64,000 nt of DNA from Chryseobacterium capnotolerans (GCF_021278965.1 NZ_CP065589.1:2981001-3045000), one strand, 5' to 3'; numbered from the stretch's first letter, positions 16,946 through 26,589 are shown. Notes: generated by a model from the sequence alone, not told the origin. Numbers and translations: made by a program.

Positions 16946-17575
16946 TTATCTCTTATTCTGATCACTTTTCTGGTACGCGTCTACCCTTTTATAGGAATCA
17001 TTTTTCTCTTTTTCTTTTTTGTCAGAAATCAAAATTCCGAACAGGTGATCAATTTCGTGTTGGAAGATGACAGCCGTGAAGCCTTCTACGATTTCTGAAT
17101 ACTTTTGTCCTTTTAAGTCTACATATTCAAGCTGAATAACTTTGCTTCTGTAAAACTGGTCTCTGAAATCAGGAATTGATAAGTCCCCTTCAGGCCCGAG
17201 ATTTTGCAGATCAGATCTCCAAACTATCACTGGATTGATAAAATATTCCAAAGGTGTTCCAGCTTTGTCAAAACGCTGAACCCAAATCACTTTTCTATTA
17301 ATACCCACCTGTGGAGCTGCAATACCTACTCCACCATCCGTTGAAAGAAGAGATTCTTTCATTCTCTTCACCAAAACAGCGGTGTTAGGATCAGTTGCAT
17401 TGATTTCTGAGGAAAGGTTCAGTAGGATTTTATGCTGATGATCATCAGTAGTCTGATAAATAGATAATGCAGAGTTTATATCTCCTGTATTGATAAGAGA
17501 CACTTCGTCTGATGTCAATTTCTGAGCATTACAGAATCCTACAAAAAGAATCAATAGAATGGATAGTTTTTTCAT
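16946..17575 (-). CDS. Exported peptide-deformylase-like protein with an altered metal site
   Basis: Belongs to the peptide deformylase fold, which normally removes N-formyl groups in the cytoplasm. Here ATG 17575 gives a signal peptide (MKKLSILLILFVGFCNAQ), so the product should be periplasmic; the alternative start at 17596 adds 7 residues. Counting from that longer start, GVGIAAPQVG (89-98) and QHEIDH (179-184) are intact, but the EGCLS motif reads EGDLS, so the Cys metal ligand is replaced by Asp138. It may bind a different metal or have lost deformylase activity. It lies just after the heme operon but is separated by a 350-nt gap. Confidence 0.8.
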   Translation of the reverse strand: MKKLSILLILFVGFCNAQKLTSDEVSLINTGDINSALSIYQTTDDHQHKILLNLSSEINATDPNTAVLVKRMKESLLSTDGGVGIAAPQVGINRKVIWVQRFDKAGTPLEYFINPVIVWRSDLQNLGPEGDLSIPDFRDQFYRSKVIQLEYVDLKGQKYSEIVEGFTAVIFQHEIDHLFGILISDKKEKEKNDSYKRVDAYQKSDQNKR

Positions 17576-17750
17576 TTTAACTGGAATGTTGTACAAAGGT
17601 AGAGATTGTCTGGTAAAAATGGATCATTGTGTCAGGATTTTAGAGCTGGAAGAGGGAGGCTGGGAGTTACTATTGGACCTTTGATTTTATGGGGTGGTTA
17701 TTATTATTCTTAGGTTTTGGCTAAAGCCTTTGGACTTTTTTATATAAAAA

Positions 17751-17856
17751 GAAGAGGCTGTCTCAAAAGGTAAACTAACGCTCCGAGAATCTCCTAAACA
17801 ACAAAAGTTGTCAGACAGGAGTTCGAGAGAGGGGGTACTTTTGAGACAGCCTCTTC
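17751..17856. mobile_element. MITE-like element with perfect 19-bp terminal inverted repeats
   Basis: GAAGAGGCTGTCTCAAAAG (17751-17769) and its exact reverse complement (17838-17856) flank 68 nt without coding capacity. The GAGGCTGTCTCAAAAG end resembles transposon termini I associate with IS1182-type elements in Bacteroidota (from memory). This accounts for most of the long gap 17597-17924; a dispersed-repeat copy (17888-17918) fills the rest, and no gene is seen there. Confidence 0.6.
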
Positions 17857-17887
17857 CTATTGAATTTGATATTGTTCTGATTATTTA

Positions 17888-17918
17888 AAAATCTGCGAAA
17901 TCTGTGTGATCTGCGAGA
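17888..17918. repeat. Dispersed intergenic repeat copy (ATCTGCGAAATCTG type)
   Basis: ATCTGCGAAATCTGTGTGAT followed by CTGCGAGA closely matches the reverse complement of 50140-50176. Confidence 0.5.
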
Positions 17919-17924
17919 AAAAAA

Positions 17925-18797
17925 TTAAAAAGTCTTCGTCATATCTGTAGGAATGATCAGGTTAAATTCTGTCGGGATATAATCTTTTGCAGGTACTTTC
18001 AATTCAGGATCATCAGATTCAAAAACAGAAATTACAGCCATTTTCAGATTAGGGTTTTTCTGTTTAATATACCAATAGGTTCCTCCAAATTCTTTACTGT
18101 GATAGTTCCCGTTATAGTGGATGAACGTCTTTCCTGATTGGATGTTTTTCAGAATAGACTCAGCCATTGTTGCATCTTTCACAGCCTGTGCTGAAATAAA
18201 GTTCATCACCTTTGTCCCTTCTGCATGGTCGCCCATCATGGCTTTCATTTCAGGATAACCAGGAGTATCCAAGGTTACTTTGATCGGTAATTGAGCAATG
18301 TATGTCTTCTCTTTATCACTTAATGTATTCAAAGACTCTATTCCTTCTTTTGCGGTTTGTGAGGCATACCTTCTCGGAATATTGGTGGCAATGAAGTTCA
18401 GTTTTTTATTCTTTGCAAAATCTACGAGTGGCTTATAGTCTGTTGCATAATTATTCCATAGACGGGCTGAATCTTTCAGTGTTTTTGCATCAAACTTTCC
18501 ATTTAAATATTGGTTCAACTGAGCCTGGTTGTCTCTTTCAAACATTTCAGCACCTAAAATAAGCTGACCATTTTTCTTTTCAAACAAAGCTTCTGTGATT
18601 TTAAGCTGCAGCCAGTGATTGATGGAACTGTTATGATTTTCACCAAAGAAAACAACATCATAATCTGCCAATTCCTTCACCAATTTATCCGTTTTTACTT
18701 CTTTCCCTTTTTGGTCATAAAACTGATAGGCTTTAAAGTTCTGTGCATTGAGTGAACAGAAACCCGCCAGCAAAATCGCTATGAAAATATTCTTCAT
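17925..18797 (-). CDS. ChaN-family iron/heme-regulated protein
   Basis: A 290-residue exported protein of the ChaN/heme-binding uptake family (PF04187 type). It starts with a signal peptide (MKNIFIAILLAGFCSLNAQ) and shows VVFFGENHNSSINHWLQL, LGAEMFERDNQAQL, IPRRYA and FIHYNGNYHSKEFGG, which match the family pattern. ChaN members bind cofacial heme pairs in some bacteria. It is the likely last gene of the heme operon, 138 nt after hmuS. No lipobox Cys after the signal, so it is periplasmic rather than a lipoprotein. Confidence 0.85.
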   Translation of the reverse strand: MKNIFIAILLAGFCSLNAQNFKAYQFYDQKGKEVKTDKLVKELADYDVVFFGENHNSSINHWLQLKITEALFEKKNGQLILGAEMFERDNQAQLNQYLNGKFDAKTLKDSARLWNNYATDYKPLVDFAKNKKLNFIATNIPRRYASQTAKEGIESLNTLSDKEKTYIAQLPIKVTLDTPGYPEMKAMMGDHAEGTKVMNFISAQAVKDATMAESILKNIQSGKTFIHYNGNYHSKEFGGTYWYIKQKNPNLKMAVISVFESDDPELKVPAKDYIPTEFNLIIPTDMTKTF

Positions 18798-18935
18798 TTT
18801 TTATCTTTAGTATTTTAATTTAGCTACAAATTACATAATATTCTGGGGCTTTTTACAATGCCGGCCAAAATCCAAAAGAAAAAGACCGCCTTGAATTTTA
18901 CAAACAAAACGGCCTCTCTTAAAATCATCTAATTA

Positions 18936-19964
18936 TTATTGTTCAAGAGTTGCTACAAGATCTTTCCATTCCTGAAGTTCTGGAATTCCAGGTTTTCTTT
19001 TTCCAAAGAACTGAACAATGAAGTCTCCTTCTTTATTGAATACTTCAATCGCTGTAACTTCTCCGTCTTCAGTCGGTTTTTTCACGATCCATGCTTCTGC
19101 AATTTTCGTTACATCAAGGTGAAGGTTGAAATCAGGATCCATTACATTGAACCATTGCTGGTGCCAAAGTGTTTTCTTCACGTTTCCTGTGTGAATCTGG
19201 ATAATTCCTCTGTTTCCTACGAAAACCATGATGGGTGTACCTTTTTCTGAAGCTTCTTCAAGAATATTAACTACTTTTGAGTTATCAATTTTTTGAGTAA
19301 AACCTTCCGGAGCCAGTCTCAGGGCCTGAGTTCTGCTTACTCCAAATTTTCTGGTCATCATGAAGAAATCGTGAGTATCTTTTAATTCTGTCCACGCTTT
19401 TTTAAATCCTTCAACATCGATTTCAGTATCTGCCTTTTCTGGTTGTTTTGGAGTTACTGCTTCAAAGTTGAATATTGGGTTCTGATCTTCTGCCTTGAAT
19501 TTTTCAACAACAGCATCGAAAGCAGCTTCTTCACTATTCTTTGTAAGATAGATCTTATGCAATGCCAATCCGTCTTTTCCAAAAAACTGAAGACTTTTCT
19601 TATCTCCTTCTACTACTGCAAAAGCAAATTTCCAATGGTTAAGGAAAATTCTAAGATCAATATCTTCTCCTACAAATAGCTGAGCATGAGGGCTGCTGAA
19701 ATCTCCATTCTGGTAAATTCCTTTTCTTTCATGAACACACTCATCATTGCGGGTAAGGGCCATTACTTTTCCTAATTTTTCTGCTTCTGTAAGAATTCCC
19801 GGAAAATCTGGGTTTAGCACAATTACTCCTTCTCCAATCCCAGTTGCCAGTAATGCAGCTTCGCTTACACCAAATTGTGCCGCAGCATTTCTTATTCTTA
19901 CATGTGGATTTTCAGCTTTCAGAGCCTCCCACTTTTCCTTTAAATCATTCACTAATATGCTCAT
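18936..19964 (-). CDS. hmuS: Heme-degrading/heme-trafficking factor HmuS (HemS/ChuS family)
   Basis: A 342-residue cytoplasmic protein with the duplicated HemS fold: the repeat starts at about residue 20 (VRIRNAAAQFGVSEAALLATG) and again at about 200 (FFMMTRKFGVSRTQALRLAPEG). Each half contains the typical NRGIIQIHTGNVKK or ERKGIYQNG-like strand. Members take heme from the importer and store it or break it down to release iron. It follows the methyltransferase gene by 4 nt inside the hmu operon. Confidence 0.93.
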   Translation of the reverse strand: MSILVNDLKEKWEALKAENPHVRIRNAAAQFGVSEAALLATGIGEGVIVLNPDFPGILTEAEKLGKVMALTRNDECVHERKGIYQNGDFSSPHAQLFVGEDIDLRIFLNHWKFAFAVVEGDKKSLQFFGKDGLALHKIYLTKNSEEAAFDAVVEKFKAEDQNPIFNFEAVTPKQPEKADTEIDVEGFKKAWTELKDTHDFFMMTRKFGVSRTQALRLAPEGFTQKIDNSKVVNILEEASEKGTPIMVFVGNRGIIQIHTGNVKKTLWHQQWFNVMDPDFNLHLDVTKIAEAWIVKKPTEDGEVTAIEVFNKEGDFIVQFFGKRKPGIPELQEWKDLVATLEQ

Positions 19965-19968
19965 TATT

Positions 19969-20619
19969 TTATTTTTTTATTGTTAAAATTGTATAGATTC
20001 TTTGTATCGTTTCGTTTCCTGTTTTGCTTTTTATCTGCTCTTCTTTTTCAGAAGTCTTCATTCTTTTAAAATGACTTTTTGAGACCAATTCTTCCATCTC
20101 ATCATTGTTATAAAGATTGAAATCATATGCTGTAAAAGGTAGTTTTTCCATGAAATCTCTTTGTCCGAAAGTCAGTACAAATGTTCCGTTATCCTTTAAA
20201 ACCCTGAAAATTTCATTTAAAAAATCGACTGGATTTTTCCAGAAATAAACGGTATTGACTGTAAATATTTTATCAAAGGTCTCATCTTCAAAAGGAAGTT
20301 TTGTTCCTTTATATAAAACAAAGTCTGCCTGGCTTTCAAATTCCTGATTCAATCTTTTAGCTTCGCTATGCATGGTTTCCGAAATATCAATTCCTGTATA
20401 TTTCAGCCCTTTGGCCAGACTAAAAATATTCTTCAGGTGTCCTGCATTTCCGTGTCCTATTTCAAGAATACGTTCATCATCTTCTATCAGAAGAGCTCTG
20501 ATACTCTCTAACGTCATACTGATGTTAGTAGCATTCATCATTTCACCAATCTCAATGCCTTTTTCTCCTTCGGGATTGGCAAGATGCCGGGCAAGGATTT
20601 TTAATTCGTCTTTTTCCAT
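19969..20619 (-). CDS. Class I SAM-dependent methyltransferase
   Basis: A 216-residue Rossmann-fold methyltransferase of the UbiE/type-11 kind. Motif I is ERILEIGHGNAGH, the acidic residue follows in KYTGIDIS, and the post-motif region reads FDKIFTVNTVYFWKNPVDFLNEIFRVLKDNGTFVLTF. The substrate is unknown. It is tightly placed between hmuV (2 nt) and hmuS (4 nt), so cotranscription is near certain. A role in heme breakdown, for example by a methyltransferase route, or in modifying a tetrapyrrole, is inference. Confidence 0.85.
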   Translation of the reverse strand: MEKDELKILARHLANPEGEKGIEIGEMMNATNISMTLESIRALLIEDDERILEIGHGNAGHLKNIFSLAKGLKYTGIDISETMHSEAKRLNQEFESQADFVLYKGTKLPFEDETFDKIFTVNTVYFWKNPVDFLNEIFRVLKDNGTFVLTFGQRDFMEKLPFTAYDFNLYNNDEMEELVSKSHFKRMKTSEKEEQIKSKTGNETIQRIYTILTIKK

Positions 20620-20621
20620 GG

Positions 20622-21395
20622 TTATCCGAAAATGATCATTGGGTTATTCGTAATAGGGTGTTCGCAGATGGTGCATGGAAAGTTATAAGCATGGCTGATA
20701 TTTTCAGCTGTAAAAACGTCCTGTGGAGTTCCATAAGCAGAAACCTGTCCTGATTTCATCAATAAAATTTTATCTGCAAACTGAGCCGCAAGATTCAGAT
20801 CATGAAGAACAACAATCGCGCTGTTTGCTTTCTTGGTAAAATTTTTGATAATTTCAAGTGCCTTATACTGATGTTTGATATCCAGATTATTCAGAGGTTC
20901 ATCCAGAAAAACCAATTTGTGGGCAATATCATTTTCCAGCTGTGCCATTACTCTTGAAAGATGCACACGTTGCTTTTCTCCTCCTGAAAGAGAGTTGTAT
21001 TCCCTTTCTTTAAGATGAAAAATATCTGTTTCATACATTTTATTGTTCATGGCTTCAAGATCTGCTTTTCCGGGCTGTGCATCAAAATAAGGATACCTTC
21101 CCATCATCACTACATCTTTCACCTCAAGAGGAATATCGTTGCTGTTATGCTGTGAAAACTTGGCTTTATGTATAGAAAGTTCTTTTACATTCCAGTCTTC
21201 AATAGGTTTATCTTTAAATAATACTTTTCGCTTTTCAGATTTCACTTCATGAGCCAAAACACTTAAAAGACTTGATTTTCCCGCCCCATTGGGACCTACA
21301 ATGGCTAAAAACTCACCATATTCCAATGAGACATCTACCCCATCCAGAATACGGAATTCTTTGTGCCTATAGTTAATTTGATGTGCTTTGATCAT
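20622..21395 (-). CDS. hmuV: Heme ABC transporter ATP-binding protein
   Basis: The ATPase of the heme importer, 257 residues. Walker A GPNGAGKSS, the Q-loop region, the signature LSGGEKQRVHLSRVMAQ, Walker B KLVFLDEPLNNLD and the H-loop VVLHDLN are all present. Its start overlaps the last base of hmuU, which indicates coupled translation with the permease. Confidence 0.95.
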   Translation of the reverse strand: MIKAHQINYRHKEFRILDGVDVSLEYGEFLAIVGPNGAGKSSLLSVLAHEVKSEKRKVLFKDKPIEDWNVKELSIHKAKFSQHNSNDIPLEVKDVVMMGRYPYFDAQPGKADLEAMNNKMYETDIFHLKEREYNSLSGGEKQRVHLSRVMAQLENDIAHKLVFLDEPLNNLDIKHQYKALEIIKNFTKKANSAIVVLHDLNLAAQFADKILLMKSGQVSAYGTPQDVFTAENISHAYNFPCTICEHPITNNPMIIFG

Positions 21396-22435
21396 TACAG
21401 TGATTTTTTAAATTTAACCAAAATAGCAATAAAAATAGGTCCTCCCATTAAAGCGGTCAAAATCCCGATTGGCAATTCCGAAGGCTCTACAATACTTCTG
21501 CTGAATGTATCGGCCGTCAGGAGTAAGATACTTCCAAATACGGCAGACAAAGGCAGAATAAAAGTATAATTGGATTTGAATAATAATCTTAAAATATAAG
21601 GTACTATAAGACCTACAAAACCAATAGTTCCTGAAAATGCTACACAGCTTCCCACCATCAATGCCACAATGATAATGATCTGCTTTTTCAGTCTTTCTAC
21701 ATTGATCCCTAAATGCTGAGCATCTTTCTCTCCCAGCATCATGGCATTCAAAGCTTTTCCTTTAGGCAGTAAAATAACATAGGCTCCAATCATTACAATG
21801 GCTAGAATAATATTCTTTGTCCATGTTGCGGCAGCTAAACTTCCCAAATTCCAGAATGTAAGATCTCTAAGCTGCTCATCTTTCGATACATAGATTAAGA
21901 AACCTGTAATAGAAAAGCCTATTGCCGTAATAGCAACACCTGTCAACAACATCATCACTACATTGGTCTTTCCGCCGCTTGTTGAAATTCTATATACCAG
22001 CATCATGGATAAGAAAGATCCTATAAAAGCAGAAATCCCTACCAGCGAAAATTGTACGGCTTCAGGAAGGTATTCTTTAAAATGTCCTCCCAAAACAATG
22101 GCTATGGCGGCCAATAATGTAGCACCTGACGTAAGACCTATTAAATCTCCCGTAGCCAAAGGGTTTTTAAAAAGCCCCTGCAGGCTTGTTCCTGAAACAG
22201 ACAACATACTTCCAATTAAAACGGCCATAACGATCCTGGCTGCCCGTACATCCCAAACTACATATTTATCACTCAATGATAAACCGGAATCTCCCTGTAT
22301 TACTTTTCCTAAAACGTTAAATGCAGATTTACCACCAAAATCGTAAACCCCTGTATTAATGGACCATACTGCTATAGCAACAAGCAGTATGATACTTATT
22401 GTCATGTAAAAGTATAATTTACTTTGTGTTCTCAA
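21395..22435 (-). CDS. hmuU: Heme ABC transporter permease
   Basis: A 346-residue FecCD/BtuC-family permease with about nine to ten hydrophobic segments. Family features include RAARIVMAVLIGSMLSVSGTSLQGLFKNPLATGDLIGLTSGA and, near the end, GTIGFVGLIVPYILRLL and ELPIGILTALMGGPIFIAIL. It begins 17 nt inside the end of the hmuT frame and overlaps hmuV by one base. Imports heme across the inner membrane with HmuT and HmuV. Confidence 0.95.
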   Translation of the reverse strand: MRTQSKLYFYMTISIILLVAIAVWSINTGVYDFGGKSAFNVLGKVIQGDSGLSLSDKYVVWDVRAARIVMAVLIGSMLSVSGTSLQGLFKNPLATGDLIGLTSGATLLAAIAIVLGGHFKEYLPEAVQFSLVGISAFIGSFLSMMLVYRISTSGGKTNVVMMLLTGVAITAIGFSITGFLIYVSKDEQLRDLTFWNLGSLAAATWTKNIILAIVMIGAYVILLPKGKALNAMMLGEKDAQHLGINVERLKKQIIIIVALMVGSCVAFSGTIGFVGLIVPYILRLLFKSNYTFILPLSAVFGSILLLTADTFSRSIVEPSELPIGILTALMGGPIFIAILVKFKKSL

Positions 22436-23298
22436 TTAAAAGTTTGTTTAATCCAACTGCTGCTTCTCCTAGTCTTGGTCCGAAACCTGAAACTAAGCCT
22501 CCATCCATTGCGATGATCTTCTTATTTTTTCCGGCATTGGTCTGGGAAACTCCCGGCATCTTCAATGCTCCTTCGTTTCCTCCTGCTCCTTGTAATCCTG
22601 TTTCAAAGAAAAACAATACATCAGGATTAGCTTTCACCACTGCTTCCGGAGTTAATGGTTTGAAATCTTCAAATTCATTCACGGCATTTTCTCCACCTGC
22701 CAAATTAATTAAAGCAGCCATTGGAGTATTTTTTACCTGCTACCATCAACATGTTTCCTCTTGCGTAAATAAATAATACTTTAGGTTTTTTAGCTATTGG
22801 CTGAACCTGTTTCAGGTCTGCATCTATTTTATCAGTTAATTTCTTATAATCTGTATTTCCGATAGCTTTTGCTACCTCTTCAATCAGCTTTTTAGTGCCA
22901 TCAACTGTATATTCCTGCTTAAAAACCTCTGCTTTGATTCCGGATGATTTGATTTTCCCCATTAGTTCTGGGTTGATGTCCTTATCTGACGCTAGAATTA
23001 AAGTAGGTTTTACTGCCATAATCGGCTCAATCGTTATAGATCTTACATGTCCAAGATTTTCAGCGGTAGCTTTTAAGCTTGCTGGATACGTACTGGTAAC
23101 ATCTGTTCCTACAATTTCTTTTTCATGTCCCAAAGCACTTACAATCTCTGTGATTCCTCCGCTTAGGGTTACAATTTTATTATTGCTTTTTGGAGCTTCA
23201 GAGGCAGCCTCTGTTGTATTTTTCTTTTTTGCACCTTCTTCTTTTTTGCAAGAATACACTGCTACAAGAACAGAAGCTGCAAGGATAAATTTCTTCAT
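22419..23298 (-). pseudogene. hmuT: Heme ABC transporter substrate-binding lipoprotein, frameshifted
   Basis: HmuT carries heme in the periplasm to HmuUV. The N-terminal frame (23298-22705) begins with a lipoprotein signal (LVAVYSC) and has GGITEIVSALGHEKEIVGTDVTS, typical of class III binding proteins. The C-terminal frame (22721-22419) continues MAALINLAGGENAVNEFEDF. The two rejoin as VAGKNTPMAALINLAGG if one base is removed from the T6 run at 22729-22734. About 290 residues restored, normal length. Most likely a sequencing error since the rest of the importer is intact. Confidence 0.88.
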
Positions 23299-23319
23299 GA
23301 TATACTATTATTTGATTTA

Positions 23320-24429
23320 TTATAAGGCTTTGTACATGAATGTTGGATGTCCTCTTTCTCCTTTATCATTAACAATTTTCACAAATCTTATTTTATAATA
23401 AGCTCCTGCGGCATCTTTAATGACATAGAAGATATCTCCTTTTACTTTAGATCCTTCCGGTCCAACTTCTCTCCAGTTTCCTCCAATGACTCTTTGATCA
23501 TTGTATACAAATTTTGAATCATCTACATTCTCCTTTTTAAATTTATTAAAGGTATCTACCATTGATGTTGCTGCCACCTTCACTTCATAAGCTCCTACAT
23601 TACCTACATTATTGGTCGTCACAAAATCTGCATTAATATAACTTCCTACACTTGGGATAATATTGGTAAATACAGTAAAACAAATGTCCCACTTATTTTT
23701 TTCAGGCTGAATAAGTACTTCTTTGTTCTGTTTTAGGTTAAAGAAGGTATAATTGTAAGCTTTATTTTTCTTCACCTCTACTGTTTTAATTCCAGCTCCG
23801 GTAGCATTCAGCTGTCCATATCTTACCTTATAACCATCTCCTTGTCTTACTATTTGTACTTTCATCCAACCTCGGTCATCTCCTCCTGTAATAGTTGAAC
23901 CCGTAGCAATAGTCCCGGTATAAAGTTCTTTACCAAGATTTACAAGATAGACTGCATTTTCAGATGCATTGGCCTTTATTTCTTCTATTGCTGTAGGGCT
24001 GGTTGGAAAATTACCTTTTACATCATCAATATAGTTTACATTATCAGGGTTAAAGTTGGCCACCTGCACCTCATCTTTCATGCTGGCAACATCAGATTCT
24101 TTTACGTTTTCAATATCAGTGACATTTGGAATTTTACCCGCAGCCATCATAATAGAAGTGTTCAAAACCACTTTAAACTCATTTCCTGAATAAAATGCTA
24201 AATCCCAGTCTGTTCTGTTATTTGTAGTTTGTCTAGGCTGTCCCGTTTGCCCATCTGCTATATCACTCAAGTCTATCCATACCTGATTAGGTTGTGCTGA
24301 ACCATTTACAAAAGGATTTACAGAGACCCCTTCTGAAGGAATAACCGGTACAGGATCTTCATTAGCATTAATACAGGATTGAACAATAAATGATGTTCCT
24401 ATTAATAGATAGAATAGTATTTTTTTCAT
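23320..24429 (-). CDS. hmuY: HmuY-family heme-binding lipoprotein
   Basis: A 369-residue lipoprotein (signal ending IVQSC, Cys19) of the HmuY family, secreted or surface hemophores first described in Porphyromonas gingivalis. It shows the paired strands TDWDLAFYSGNEFKVVLNTS and KWDICFTVFTN, the W-D-[LI]-x-F pattern of the two halves, and the C-terminal YYKIRFVKIVNDKGERGHPTF. It lies between the TonB receptor gene (10 nt) and hmuT (21 nt), so it probably hands heme to the receptor. A T9SS-exported relative is encoded at 27626. Confidence 0.88.
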   Translation of the reverse strand: MKKILFYLLIGTSFIVQSCINANEDPVPVIPSEGVSVNPFVNGSAQPNQVWIDLSDIADGQTGQPRQTTNNRTDWDLAFYSGNEFKVVLNTSIMMAAGKIPNVTDIENVKESDVASMKDEVQVANFNPDNVNYIDDVKGNFPTSPTAIEEIKANASENAVYLVNLGKELYTGTIATGSTITGGDDRGWMKVQIVRQGDGYKVRYGQLNATGAGIKTVEVKKNKAYNYTFFNLKQNKEVLIQPEKNKWDICFTVFTNIIPSVGSYINADFVTTNNVGNVGAYEVKVAATSMVDTFNKFKKENVDDSKFVYNDQRVIGGNWREVGPEGSKVKGDIFYVIKDAAGAYYKIRFVKIVNDKGERGHPTFMYKAL

Positions 24430-24439
24430 TGTTAAAATT

Positions 24440-26557
24440 TTAAAAATTATAGCTTAAACGAGCTAAAAAGCTTCTGCCATAGAACAAATTAATTTTTGGA
24501 TCTGCAGTACTATGTGCATTTCCTGTAAGAGTAGTATCTCTTATAGAGGTCACATCAAAAATATTTTTTACCCCAAGACCTACTTCCAGATGCTGGTTAA
24601 AGAAAGGTTGTGTAACAATGAAGTTCATCATATGAAAATCACCTCTTTCTCCAAGTACATATGTGGGGTTTTTAAGATCAGGAGATAAAGTAAACTGTTG
24701 TGTTTTTCCTGTATATTTATAGAATAATGATAAGGTTGTGTTTACATTCGGAATAGTATAGTTCACCATAGCACTTGCTTCCAGCGTATAAAAGAAGTCG
24801 GTAGGAGAAGTGATGACTTGATCTGTAAGTTCTTTTGAAATCCCATAATAAGCAACATTGGCTGCCACGGAAAGCTGGTCTTTTTGTGCTTTAAAATTAG
24901 CTTCAAACAGATAAGATCTATATTTATCCAGATTAAGATATTGATATTTCAAAGGCTGTCTGCTTACCGTTACCGATTCGATTCTGTCTTTCACATAAAG
25001 ATAAGTAGCACTTGCACCAATTCCCAAGTTCCATCCAGAGCTCGTTGTGAATATTTTTTCTCCGTTTAAAGAAGCCGTCATTCCAGTTTCCGGAATAAGG
25101 TTTTCATTTCCTCTGATATCATGGTTGCTGTCTACCATATAAGTATATAGCTCATCAAAGTTTGGAAAACGGTTTGCACTTCCTACTACTAATCTGAAAT
25201 TATCGTTATCAGTAACTTTTGCTCTTGCCGTTAAGGAATAATTATGCTGTATATCAAACTTATCGCTCAGTGCTAAACGATATCCGGGACGTAATGACAG
25301 CCAGTTTGTAGCATTCCATTCAACAGACATAAAGTTGGCATAATTGAATATTTTTCTGTTCACATTATCTGTTCCTTTGAAGCTTCCGGCAATATTTCCT
25401 GCAAAGCCTGAAGTATGATCCAACTCATATCCTAATTGGAAATCAATCTTTTTATTATCTAAAAAGTTACTGAAAACCCCTCTTGAATAAAGAACATCTG
25501 CTTTATTATAAGACTGGTAATCGTCTTTACTGCCAATTACTTTTCTATTCGGAATATCATATTTAAAATCTCTATATTTTCTATCCTGGGTCTGATAAGA
25601 AAAATCTCCGGTATAGTTTATCGTCCCTAATTTTGCCTGTACATTAAGCTGGTGAAGGTATCTTGTAGTATAATAATCCCGGTCATTGGAAGAGTAAGTT
25701 CTGTCTTTTACATCATAAAAATACTCGTTGACAATTGGATTATAGTAATTCAGCTTTTCATTAACAAAACCGAATTTATAGAATATGGAAGTTTTATTCT
25801 TATTATATCTTACAACTCCATCAACATTCATTACATCTTTAGGTTGCCATAGATAGCCTCTTTTCCCATCTTGCTCAAAGTACTTATACCCTTCCTGTGT
25901 TCCTTTGAACCCCTGGAAATCATTGTGGTTAATATTGGCACCTACATACCAGTTTTCATTAATATTATAGCCAATATTTAAAGTCTGGATATGTCTTCCC
26001 TCTCCTTTTTTCTTAATATCATATTCTTTTCCTACCGTTTCTTCCTGTACAGAAGCATTTAACGTAAGCTTTTTCTGACTGTTTTTCTTGGTAATGATAT
26101 TAATAACACCTGCTACAGCATTACTTCCGTAGTCTACCCCCATTGAACCTCTTACTACTTCGATCCTTTCTACATTATTGATATTAAGCTTGGTAAGGTC
26201 AATATTATTTCCCAATCCTATATCACCCACTACCGGAATATTGTCAATCAAAACTTTCGTATATTCTCCACCAAGCCCCATTAAGCTGGCAGTAGAATTA
26301 CCAGAATTACGATCCGAAGTAATCAATACATTCAGGCTTTGATTCAAAACATCTGCAACATTGGTTGCAGCCATATTCTTTATCTGTGCTGCATTGATCA
26401 CTTCAACTTTATAGATGGATTTATTGATGGATTGTTGTGTATACTGTCCTGTAACGACAACTTCTTCTATCTTTTTATTTTTAAGAGAATCCTGTTCCTG
26501 TGCATTGATCCAGCAGATCGCGGACAAAGATAGTATTGAAAGTACCTTCTTCTTCAT
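24440..26557 (-). CDS. hmuR: TonB-dependent heme receptor
   Basis: An outer-membrane receptor of about 705 residues. ATG 26557 gives a clean signal peptide (MKKKVLSILSLSAICWINAQ); an ATG 9 nt earlier is also open. A TonB-box-like EEVVVTGQ follows, then the plug (NVADVLNQSLNVLITSD, IDNIPVVGDIG, VERIEVVRGSMGVDYGSNAVAGVINIITKK) and a long beta-barrel ending in the aromatic terminus LARLSYNF. First gene of the heme operon and adjacent to a Fur-like operator, so iron-repressed expression is likely. Heme specificity is inferred from the operon. Confidence 0.9.
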   Translation of the reverse strand: MKKKVLSILSLSAICWINAQEQDSLKNKKIEEVVVTGQYTQQSINKSIYKVEVINAAQIKNMAATNVADVLNQSLNVLITSDRNSGNSTASLMGLGGEYTKVLIDNIPVVGDIGLGNNIDLTKLNINNVERIEVVRGSMGVDYGSNAVAGVINIITKKNSQKKLTLNASVQEETVGKEYDIKKKGEGRHIQTLNIGYNINENWYVGANINHNDFQGFKGTQEGYKYFEQDGKRGYLWQPKDVMNVDGVVRYNKNKTSIFYKFGFVNEKLNYYNPIVNEYFYDVKDRTYSSNDRDYYTTRYLHQLNVQAKLGTINYTGDFSYQTQDRKYRDFKYDIPNRKVIGSKDDYQSYNKADVLYSRGVFSNFLDNKKIDFQLGYELDHTSGFAGNIAGSFKGTDNVNRKIFNYANFMSVEWNATNWLSLRPGYRLALSDKFDIQHNYSLTARAKVTDNDNFRLVVGSANRFPNFDELYTYMVDSNHDIRGNENLIPETGMTASLNGEKIFTTSSGWNLGIGASATYLYVKDRIESVTVSRQPLKYQYLNLDKYRSYLFEANFKAQKDQLSVAANVAYYGISKELTDQVITSPTDFFYTLEASAMVNYTIPNVNTTLSLFYKYTGKTQQFTLSPDLKNPTYVLGERGDFHMMNFIVTQPFFNQHLEVGLGVKNIFDVTSIRDTTLTGNAHSTADPKINLFYGRSFLARLSYNF

Positions 26558-26589
26558 AGGGGGCAAAAATTTTCGACAAATATAATGCT

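Noticed and set aside
17751..17856. CRISPR-like or direct repeat array
   Set aside because: The repeats are inverted and occur only twice; no regularly spaced direct repeats occur anywhere in the window.
21963..22346. 127-codon ORF on the plus strand inside hmuU
   Set aside because: It is a shadow of the permease gene; it lacks any protein-like motif and its composition mirrors the opposite strand.
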